Shown here: positions 7,636 through 14,997 of the stretch, in pieces
How the letters are laid out: the number at the start of each line of letters is the position of its first letter
Numbering within the stretch: the stretch's first letter is position 1
Notes under the pieces: generated by a model
Database searches by the model: none
Told to the model about the DNA's origin: nothing
What the model saw: the letters and a program-made list of their open reading frames with translations, nothing else
Made by a program: the position numbers and the translations under genes
NCBI GenBank assembly: GCA_001839685.1
Contig: MLAK01001374.1
Location: 1-17,986 of the forward strand
DNA from: Tritrichomonas foetus
Lineage: Eukaryota; Parabasalia; Tritrichomonadida; Tritrichomonadidae
Direction: 5' to 3'
Length of the DNA: 17,986 nt

Positions 7636-8442
7636 ATGGATGAAAATTCTTCATTTGTGGCTTATTTATTTTTCGATGCAAGTGTGCTCTTGGTTTTAGG
7701 TGTGTTCGCATTAATCAGACTCATTATCTCTTTGTTTCATGATCATTCAAAATATTTTTCTCAAATATGTTTTCGAATTCTAGTTTCTTGTACAACAATT
7801 GCGTATTTAATATTAATATTGGTGTTTCACTTTATGCAAAATCAAAGTGGAAAAGATATAATTCAAGTTTTAGTTATATTATTTTCTAATGGAATGTGCC
7901 TATCTTTCTTTTATTCAATTCTTGAATTCGATTCTATTTGCCGTGAGTTTACATTTAAACCATGTAAACGAAATACAGTATTTCTAGTTATTATTTTCAT
8001 GATTTTAATTACTGGATTGTGTCAATTATGTTCTTATTTTATTCGTACAAATGCATCTCCATATGTATTTTTCTTTATAAATTCTATTTCATTATTTGTA
8101 CAAATGGAATACATACTTGGCTATGGTTGTTTTCATATTGGAATGATTATTCGTGACCTTGCTTCGAATGATGAATCAGATTTTTTCGTTTGTCCAATGA
8201 AGATTATTAAAGGAACCATTATAGTCCTAATTATTGTAGGCATATTTGTATTTTGTTCATTTGTTGCTTCTTTTTGCGTATCACTTGATCAGTCATTTTT
8301 TTATCAATTGTTTAGTGGATTGTGTGGAAGGTTTCCAATGATTATTATAATATTTTATTCATTATTTTTTCAAGAAATTATGGATAAAATAATGAAATAT
8401 ATGATGCAAGTTAATCCTCCTCATGTTAATGGTTTAATTTAA
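7636..8442 (+). CDS. seven-helix membrane protein, GPCR-like topology, family unknown
   Basis: A 268-residue, very hydrophobic protein with seven predicted membrane helices at about 8-33, 44-67, 75-98, 113-136, 143-171, 192-215 and 222-247. The loops between helices 1-2 and 3-4 are the most basic (for example CREFTFKPCKR), which by the positive-inside rule puts the N terminus outside and the C terminus inside, as in seven-transmembrane receptors. The N-terminal head is only about 7 residues and there is no cleavable signal peptide. I see no DRY, NPxxY or retinal-lysine signature, so assignment to a receptor class is not supported; a transporter or other integral protein is possible. It is transcribed divergently from the RRM gene; TCATA at 7598-7602 is a possible initiator 36 bases upstream. 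Confidence 0.72.
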   Translation: MDENSSFVAYLFFDASVLLVLGVFALIRLIISLFHDHSKYFSQICFRILVSCTTIAYLILILVFHFMQNQSGKDIIQVLVILFSNGMCLSFFYSILEFDSICREFTFKPCKRNTVFLVIIFMILITGLCQLCSYFIRTNASPYVFFFINSISLFVQMEYILGYGCFHIGMIIRDLASNDESDFFVCPMKIIKGTIIVLIIVGIFVFCSFVASFCVSLDQSFFYQLFSGLCGRFPMIIIIFYSLFFQEIMDKIMKYMMQVNPPHVNGLI

Positions 8443-8865
8443 TGAAAATGTTGATGTTGTTTGTATGTCAAAAAAATTTATATTAAGGTAAAATATAATA
8501 ATACTCGATTTTATTTTTCATAGAATGATTCTTTTCTGATTTCTACTAAGTTAAGGAAATGTAGTTAATTGTTATCTCCAGTCTAAGGTTGACCACTTTC
8601 AGGAATTATGAACTAGTTATTTTTGTAAATTGAGGAAAAGTTGTGTTACTTACCTATATAGGTGATATGAGGAAAAAGAATTGAAGGGAAAAAATGATGA
8701 GGCAAAAAAGTGATTTTCTAGTCATATAAAATATTATAATATTTATTCGTATATAAATTGCCTTCTAAGATGCAAATAATAGTACTTATATTACTATTCA
8801 ATATTATATATTTTTTCTCATTTCTAGCTCTAGAGCCAATTTTATATTCAATTTAATCAAGATTT
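8443..8865. other. convergent spacer, AT-rich, with palindromes
   Basis: Spacer between the convergent seven-helix and DENN-like genes. No open frame looks coding. It holds a 16-base all-AT palindrome (8729-8744) and a 10-base palindrome GCTCTAGAGC (8827-8836) close to the end of the DENN-like gene. Both could arise by chance in such DNA. Confidence 0.4.
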
Positions 8866-10311
8866 TCATACTTGATTCTGTTGTTCACTAGATTCCTGTG
8901 GTAAGTTTGTATTAATTTCGTCTATTGAACCAATTAAATCTTCTTTTGAACAAGTTAAATATTCCATTGAACTATATAAATCTTCTCTTGAACTATATAA
9001 ATATTCTCTTGAACACTCTTGGGAACTTTCATTCAAACCAATTTGAGTTTCACCTGTGCTACCATCAGCTTTTTTATTTGCCCTCTTCAATATTTTGTTG
9101 ATTCTAGCTTGGTGCTTCTTCAAGATTGCCAGTGGTTGAATATCTCCCTTAAATTCTTCTCTAATTTTGTCAATAAATTTATTCACTTTTATTAGTTGAT
9201 CAATTGACATCTTCCGAAATATTCTAATGTTACTTTGAAGGAGGGAATGTCTAAAAATCGCAGGCCTACAACGAAGTTTCCTCCAATTTTTACAAGACTT
9301 TGATTTTTCGAATGCAACTAATGTTTCTAGCCTTGGAAGCCAAGACAGCTTTGGATCATTGATGCAAATCATGATGTTTTGGTTGATCCAAGTAACATTT
9401 AAAAGGTCTGAATAAGGATTCACATTATTCAAGTTATCAAATTCTTGTTGAATGATACATAAAATTTGTTTGACATATTCTTCGAAATCATTATCATATT
9501 TGTCGTTAACTTCGCGCATTTTGTGACATTTAAAGACATACTTGAATTTAGATTCGATTCCAGAAGGATCATCTGTTGCTACAACATAGTATGGTGACAT
9601 TTCAGATTCCTTAATTTCCTGATAGCGGGGATCTGTGTTTCTAAGCCATAAAATAACATTATCATTGTATTGAAGAGGGTAGCATAGCCTGAAACATGAA
9701 AAACATGCACGACAGCCATAAACGGCATTCGGAACTACCAGCAAAATTGGATTGTTTGAAATCAAGCAAAGGAAAAGTGGAACATAATCTTTTGGCTTGA
9801 AAAATCGTGATGGTTTGAATGCTGCATATGAAAAATCGGATGGGTCGAATTTAACAGGTATATGGCCTTTAGGAAAGGCCAAATGCATTGCTTTTGAGAT
9901 TTTAGTTGGCCAGCTGCTGAGAAGCGTATTGGAATATATGAATAAATTATTTGGATCGTAAGCAGAAAAGCATAGCTCCTCCATAAAAGACGCTATCAGC
10001 TCTTTCATAAAATCAAGGAAAAACCTGCAGCACTTTTGGTAGGATTTAATAATAAATTCATATGTGTCACCATGGTGCAAAAATGCAAGAATGTAATATT
10101 GAATTTCACCCCTGTTGCAGACAAAAGTTCTAGAAGATTTGATTTTATCGTGGGACGTTGGAGTGCAATATTCGAAAAAATTGAAATCTTCTTGAAAACT
10201 GTTGGAATCGATTCCGTGTGTCATTGCCAAAAGTGATGGTTTTGTCGGAGTAGTTAACTTGAGAAGAAAAGCTCCTTCAATGAAGGGTTTCTTGTATGAT
10301 GAGTAAAGCAT
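8866..10311 (-). CDS. DENN-like protein, candidate Rab exchange factor
   Basis: A 481-residue cytosolic protein. Residues about 10-115 have the alternating strands and helices of an N-terminal longin/uDENN lobe (GAFLLKLTTPTKP, then IQYYILAFLHHGDTYEF). Residues about 170-250 follow the central DENN pattern: LFLCLISNNPILLVV, a helix, then LCYPLQYNDNVILWL, and SPYYVVATDDP near the place of the usual 'P-x-x-hydrophobic-hydrophobic-G' segment. Residues about 255-415 are mostly helical and basic. The C-terminal about 65 residues are Ser- and Glu-rich with four seven-residue repeats (about 434-463). DENN modules generally act as Rab guanine-nucleotide exchange factors; whether this divergent one does is inference. 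The subfamily (AVL9, C9orf72/SMCR8 or other) is unresolved. No good initiator motif is seen upstream. Confidence 0.6.
   Translation of the reverse strand: MLYSSYKKPFIEGAFLLKLTTPTKPSLLAMTHGIDSNSFQEDFNFFEYCTPTSHDKIKSSRTFVCNRGEIQYYILAFLHHGDTYEFIIKSYQKCCRFFLDFMKELIASFMEELCFSAYDPNNLFIYSNTLLSSWPTKISKAMHLAFPKGHIPVKFDPSDFSYAAFKPSRFFKPKDYVPLFLCLISNNPILLVVPNAVYGCRACFSCFRLCYPLQYNDNVILWLRNTDPRYQEIKESEMSPYYVVATDDPSGIESKFKYVFKCHKMREVNDKYDNDFEEYVKQILCIIQQEFDNLNNVNPYSDLLNVTWINQNIMICINDPKLSWLPRLETLVAFEKSKSCKNWRKLRCRPAIFRHSLLQSNIRIFRKMSIDQLIKVNKFIDKIREEFKGDIQPLAILKKHQARINKILKRANKKADGSTGETQIGLNESSQECSREYLYSSREDLYSSMEYLTCSKEDLIGSIDEINTNLPQESSEQQNQV
8921..9015 (-). repeat. 21-bp in-frame tandem repeat in the DENN-like gene
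   Basis: Four 21-base units (8921-8941, 8942-8962, 8963-8983, 8984-9004) and the start of a degenerate fifth share the plus-strand pattern TCTCTTGAACTATATAAATAT. Because 21 is a multiple of three, each unit encodes seven residues of the form S-(R/M/K)-E-(D/Y)-L-x-x. The two central units are most alike, which suggests recent slippage or unequal exchange. Confidence 0.75.
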
Positions 10312-11490
10312 TTTGAAAAAACAATAATTTCACTTTTCATTGAAAAATTGAATATTGATTCAATTTCGTCATTGATTCACTAAAACCCTCAATTAAGCAC
10401 TACCACATAAATTCTTCTTTCATTCTTTTACTTACAAATTTGGAAGTTCTAGTAAGTCCAGTACTATTTCGTTCGCAATAGACTTCAGAATTTGTCCTCA
10501 TTTTGAATGGGAATTATTGAAATTGATATTTAACTTATTCAATATATTTTGAGAAGTTTTCAATATTTATAGAAATAATTAATAGAAATTTTGAGATGAA
10601 TAAAAAGAGGCAGTTTAAAAAATTTAAGAATTCCTTGAAAATTTCTGTGAAAATTTTAAGAAATTTCAATAATATTTGTGGTTATGTTTTCGTTTTTTTT
10701 AAAGGACTTATGTTTCCCTCTTTAGACATCTGCTTCTCTCCTGATAAACTGGATTATAGAACAAACTAACTGTATTTTATCATGGGTCATCTTCATTTGA
10801 ATGCTTTTTTCGGAATTTAACAACATAATGATTTAATTGTAAATTGCACCTTCGTAGAACCAATTTTTGCGATATACCCAAAGAACCTTGAATTCTAAAA
10901 TTTCTTTTAGCTGACTAAAATATCGATTTTTTTTTTTGACATAACATAAATTAATTTTTAGTCTTTTCCTTTTTCATTTGCATTAACGGTCTCCTGATTA
11001 GCTTCGCACAAGCAATGAAAAAATAAGGGAGGTCTTTCAAGCAATAGGATTTCCTTTGAATGTCATTGTCATCAGAAAATAATTTGAATAGTTTATTTAT
11101 TGTCAGTGTTATTTCACACTTTTCCGATCCCAACACCGAATTAAGTAACAATTTCCATAAATATTGGTACCAATAAATTTGTTTATCTTAAAATTATATT
11201 TTTTTATTAATGATCATAAATCATTTTCGACACAAAAAGAAAACCCGATTGTGTCTTAATTGAAATCCAAGATCATGTTCTATCTAATAATTCACTTGTT
11301 TTCTTCAAACTCAGAGATCCAAAGATTTTGACTTATTGAGAATTTTTTTGAATGAAGCTATAACAGTCTTTCAAGATTAACTACTATTCTTTATTTATAA
11401 AATATTATGAGAGTTTTATAAAAACGCACCAAATCAATAATTTATGGGAAAAAAAGATATTTAAAGAAGGAAAAATTTATAAAATTTATA
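10312..11490. other. 1.2-kb spacer with decayed coding remnant
   Basis: The longest spacer of the window. Its middle (10780-11187) holds a minus-strand frame that looks like a decayed gene. Outside this, short open pieces occur in other minus-strand frames (for example about 11290-11378) but with stops at close to random spacing, so I cannot call them. No RNA gene or complete element is seen. Confidence 0.4.
10780..11187 (-). pseudogene. decayed coding frame, family unknown
   Basis: One minus-strand frame runs from 11187 to the stop at 10780 (about 135 codons) with only two internal stops (10951-10953 and 10915-10917), against an expected one per about 12-14 codons in DNA this AT-rich. The larger piece (about 78 codons) has a balanced composition with Cys, Trp, Asp and Leu (WYQYLWKLLLN, LKDLPYFFIACAKLIRR) unlike random AT-rich translation. 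The 44-codon piece after the second stop is also protein-like and ends in SNEDDP. There is no ATG at the start of either piece, so an intact short gene is unlikely. I do not recognise the family. It could also be a 3' remnant of a gene lost upstream. Confidence 0.38.
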
Positions 11491-12318
11491 TTATGCAGAA
11501 CCAGAAAACTTTTGAATGAGCCCTGATAGATCATCAAGTCCTTTTCGTGTTTCTTCGTCCCATTCCTTTTGACGAGCAGCTGCTTCTTTAAATTGTTGAT
11601 CATAAACTTTTTGTTGGTCAGCAGTTACATTAGGGTATGAGGTTTTATTTGATAATTCTTTCATTGCAAAGTCATTCATTATCGTCATAAAAGAAGGAGG
11701 AAGTGTTACAATTCCTAACGCTGCTGGTGCAAAACAAATTGCAATCGATTCAATTACATTTTTCAAAGCAATTCCTTCTGATGGTAAGTATTGAATTTCA
11801 TTTGCAGATTGTACTTTGAAAAGATTTGTTTTAACTTTATTTACGATCATGTAACTTTTTGGCATATCTACACGAGCCATCATTTGGAGAGTTAAAATGT
11901 TAACTGCTTTTCCATTCGATGGATGCATAAATGGTGAAAATTGATAAATATAAAAATAAATCACGCCATGTTTTTCATTATATTCAACAGTATTTACAAG
12001 ATTTGAACAATCTCCCCAATCATATGACTCAAAATCCTTTATTTCTTTCAGTTCAGCTAATAAATCTTCTTTATTTTTCTTAAGTTCATCGTGTGTTGTT
12101 ATTTCTATTCGATCTAACATTCGTTCTAAATAAGTTCCCATTGATGTTGCAGCTATTGATTTGTTTGCAATTGATGAATAACCATAAAAGTTATTAAAGC
12201 CTTGTGGTGTAACTGTTCCAATAACAGATGTTTGACACGTTGTTTTAAATGCTGAAGCAATTTCGACGCCTGCTTTAACAGCCATAATCACACCTCCAAC
12301 GATTGCGAGAGCAGACAT
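11491..12318 (-). CDS. orphan protein with Gly/Ala-rich N-terminal helix
   Basis: A 275-residue protein I do not recognise. The N terminus (about 2-24) is a hydrophobic helix with small residues at regular spacing (G8, G9, A13, A16, G17, A21, A23), like a glycine-zipper or membrane-inserting segment; it could also be a signal anchor. A charged helical region follows (about 62-95), then a beta-rich core (about 105-180), then a second hydrophobic stretch (about 186-213, ending in LPPSFMTIM), and an amphipathic charged C-terminal helix (about 234-272). The start is well supported by an initiator-like TCATT ten bases before the ATG. Its gene is divergent from the TBC gene. Membrane association is plausible; no enzymatic motif is visible. 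Confidence 0.7.
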   Translation of the reverse strand: MSALAIVGGVIMAVKAGVEIASAFKTTCQTSVIGTVTPQGFNNFYGYSSIANKSIAATSMGTYLERMLDRIEITTHDELKKNKEDLLAELKEIKDFESYDWGDCSNLVNTVEYNEKHGVIYFYIYQFSPFMHPSNGKAVNILTLQMMARVDMPKSYMIVNKVKTNLFKVQSANEIQYLPSEGIALKNVIESIAICFAPAALGIVTLPPSFMTIMNDFAMKELSNKTSYPNVTADQQKVYDQQFKEAAARQKEWDEETRKGLDDLSGLIQKFSGSA

Positions 12319-12325
12319 TTTGATG

Positions 12326-12330
12326 AATGA
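12326..12330 (-). promoter_or_regulatory. initiator-like motif (TCATT) of the orphan gene
   Basis: On the minus strand the sequence reads TTTCATTCATCAAAATG. The presumed +1 A is at 12328, 10 bases before the ATG at 12318, the short leader typical of trichomonads. It fixes the start codon of the orphan gene and argues against a plus-strand gene starting at 12323. Confidence 0.55.
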
Positions 12331-12699
12331 AATAATATCTAAAGATTATTGGCAGAAGTATAACAATATTTCTTTGATGTTTGACGATTTGCCAGTAATT
12401 AAATACAACACATCAATTATTGTGATAATCTTATTTTTATTCAAAAGTGGAAGTGGCATGAGAGCTTTTTTTAAAAAAACATTCATAATTCATAATTCAA
12501 TATGACGATAAAAAATTCAATAATCGAATCAATAATTTCGCGAGTAATTTATTATACCTTTATTTTAATCAATAAATATAATATCCATATTTTTATAACA
12601 TTTTTAGAAAAAACAAATATAATAGTATATATTGATGTATTGTTTATACAGTTATTTATCTAACATCATATTCTTTACCACTTATATAAACATTCCGAA

Positions 12700-12712
12700 A
12701 GTGCGCTGCACT
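12700..12712. repeat. GC-rich mini inverted repeat upstream of the TBC gene
   Basis: AGTGC and GCACT are perfectly complementary around a three-base GCT loop. It is conspicuous because the surrounding spacer is strongly AT-rich. It could be a protein-binding site; the arms are only five bases and no other copy was seen. Confidence 0.3.
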
Positions 12713-12835
12713 ATCTGAGATTGAGCGGTTAATTGACCTATTTTGACTATTAATTAACATAGTTTGTCTGAATTTTAACATTAAGATTTAGTTTAAAATT
12801 GAAAATTTTTAAAATATTTTAAAATTTGCTGATTC

Positions 12836-14612
12836 ATGGAATGGCCTGTTGAAATGGACCTAGGGCATGGATGCCATATGGATGTCTTTCTTTCAATTCG
12901 CAGTAACGCAGGCGAAATATTTTTAGATTATACTGATGTCACAAAAGAACAAATTATTTTGGATAAATTATCATCATTTAATAGAATTGAGTTTGATGAA
13001 AACAATCCACTTCACATCACTTTCAAAGGACCAAATAGCACACGCAGTTTTAAATTTAAAGATGAAGATGCAGTTTCAAATGTGTGGAGTTATTTACAAA
13101 ATTTTGTAAGATTTGATTCAATTGTTGGAAAATGTAGAGCATACTATATTGTTCCACTTGATCAAAAACCAACGATTATGGAATCAGCCAAGACATTAAT
13201 TGAATCAATATTCAGTCGAAAGCCCTCACACTCGCCTAAAGACTTAGATATATCACCACCAGAAGCAATTATATCAAATATAGTTCATGAATCTCTTTCA
13301 GACTTACATATTGTTGAATTAAATGAAAACAATTATGACGAATTTTTTGATGTGGATGGAACTTTTAAGGAAGATGTTTGTATGAGTAATATTGAAATTA
13401 AATTTGATTATTCATTCAATTTATGGAAAAGAATTTTAAATATTAATCCCACAGAAGAAGATTCTGAAGATTATTTAAGACTTCTTAAACAATGGAATCC
13501 AGTTTTTGAAAATCAATGGAAGCACAATTTTCGATTAAGGCAATTTGTTTTTTCACTTGAAAATGATTTAAAAGATTCGCATTTACCACCTGATTTACGG
13601 AAACTAACTTTTGAAATTTTAATGTCATGTATGTACCTTATTTTTTGTTTTTAATTAATTGGAATGACAAATCATTATTTTGAAATATAAATCAGTTATT
13701 TTTTTCCCTGAGGCAAACTTGGAATTGAGTTAACAAATGGATCTTTTTATTCGCAAGGAATATTATCAGTTTTTTATATAAATGTATCATTTTTCATATA
13801 GTGTAAATAATAATCTAGATACTTGTGTATCCAAGAATGTATCACTGTTTATTATGAATAATTTAATTTATATAATTCATAATTGGGAAAAAAAACTGAA
13901 TATTGTGTTGACATTTCTGATTTTATCATTCTAATTAATTAAAAATATATTTTTTTATTTTGACTAACACCCAGATTATTATCAACGATTAGGAAAATTC
14001 GATTATAATATATCCATGTATCGAATAGTCTCTTTTTTAATTGATACTTCCATTATTATTGAAAGTAACAATGAAGAAAATCTGTTTTATCTTAAAGATG
14101 GTGGTCTGTCAGATCGAAAATCCATTTCTGTTGAAATTTTCTACATGTTTTCAGAATTATATGATCGATATTTTGATCCAAATGGTTCAAAATATGTTTT
14201 TTGTGATGAACAACAAATTACAACAGGTGTAAATGAAATCCTCAAGGAACACTCACCATCTACACTTCAACTGCTACAATCTTTTAAGATTAATCATTAT
14301 GATTTTGTCTTTCCCTTTGTTCGTTCATTTTTTATCAGTGGAAGAATTCCAACTGATGGAGAATATCTCTTCACTGCATTCATTGCTTCAAAAGATCCAA
14401 TTAAGCATGCACAATGTATGATTGCTACATCTTTCATTCTTTTGCATGGAAGATTATCCTCAATTCCACTTAACCAGATCGACATGTTTAAAGAGATTTA
14501 TATGGCATTGATGATGAAATTAGAAGTGAGACTATTATTGAATAACTCAGATGTTTTAGAGAAAACTTTAGAAGAAGTAGAACTTGATGATGATAACAAT
14601 GATGAAGATTAA
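12836..14612 (+). CDS. TBC-domain (TBC1D15-like) protein, spliced, probable pseudo-GAP
   Basis: Two exons, 12836-13628 and 13975-14612, join in phase to give 476 residues; neither exon alone makes a full domain. Residues about 1-125 resemble the N-terminal Rab-binding/PH-like region of TBC1D15/16/17 proteins. The TBC domain spans about 180-430: SFNLWKRILNINP, QWKHNFRLRQFVFSLENDL, then (across the splice) YYYQRLGKFDYNISM, and the helical second half with FVFPFVRSFFI. TBC proteins speed GTP hydrolysis by Rabs using the Arg of IxxDxxR and the Gln of YxQ. Here these read LENDLKD (Asp 247 for Arg) and YNI (Ile 277 for Gln), so I infer a Rab-binding protein without GAP activity. The C terminus is acidic (DDDNNDED). 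The gene has no clear initiator; its ATG is inside TTCATGG. Confidence 0.72.
13629..13974 (+). other. spliceosomal intron, parabasalid type
   Basis: The intron begins GTATGT (13629-13634) and ends ACTAACACCCAG (13963-13974). T. vaginalis introns begin GTATGT and end in the fused branch-point/3' splice motif ACTAACACACAG, so this differs at one base. Removing exactly this segment joins two open frames (phase 1) and rebuilds a TBC domain, which is independent support. At 346 bases it is longer than most T. vaginalis introns described. Its interior is AT-rich with stops in the host frame; GATAC-TTGT-GTATC (13818-13831) is a small inverted repeat. Confidence 0.88.
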
Positions 14613-14997
14613 TTGATTGATTGTTTTATTCATAATTGTATTGATAGCTTAATTGTAATAAATGTTGGTATATGAGTTAAATTTGGCTTATGTATTATAT
14701 ATTATTAATCCAAGCAATAATATTTTTATAAGCACTACTACTATGATTTATCATTTTTCGATATCAGTTCATGAATATATTAAAAAGAGAATTCTCGACA
14801 ATTTATTTGATTTTTTAAGTTAATTTTCTCCGAAAACTTGACTTTTAACATAATACAAAGTATATGGCTTGAATTAATGGGGAAAATAAGAATAGATTTA
14901 TCTGAACAATCGATCAAACATTCACGATGAACTGAAATTTAAAAGCAACGATCTTTTTGAATTCAATTAAAATTATTTCATATAACATTTCAGAAAA
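14613..14997. other. AT-rich spacer between TBC and BRWD-like genes
   Basis: Holds the 3' end of the TBC gene and the promoter of the BRWD-like gene. I see no credible open frame, RNA gene or repeat apart from the initiator-like motif at 14978-14982. Confidence 0.45.
14978..14982 (+). promoter_or_regulatory. initiator-like motif (TCATA) of the BRWD-like gene
   Basis: The sequence TTTCATATAAC places a presumed +1 A at 14980, 18 bases before the ATG at 14998. It fits the trichomonad pattern TCA-pyrimidine-T/A and supports this start codon. Confidence 0.42.

Larger units (their letters stand above)
12319..12835. other. divergent promoter spacer, orphan/TBC genes
   Basis: About 517 bases between the divergent orphan and TBC genes. 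A 60-codon plus-strand frame at the left edge overlaps the orphan gene's promoter and looks spurious. A small GC-rich hairpin lies at 12700-12712, about 125 bases before the TBC start. The remainder is nearly all A and T. Confidence 0.45.

Noticed and set aside
8729..8744. 16-base AT palindrome as a regulatory site
   Set aside because: In sequence that is almost entirely A and T such palindromes are common; no second support.
12320..12505. 61-codon plus-strand frame next to the orphan gene
   Set aside because: It starts with TTG (next ATG at 12323), overlaps the orphan gene's initiator, and has no motif. The DYWQKYNN stretch alone is not enough.
13629..13654. Ending the TBC protein at the TAA at 13652 as a short 272-residue gene
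   Set aside because: The last eight codons read GTATGT into the intron; the chain would stop in the middle of the TBC domain, while splicing restores it.
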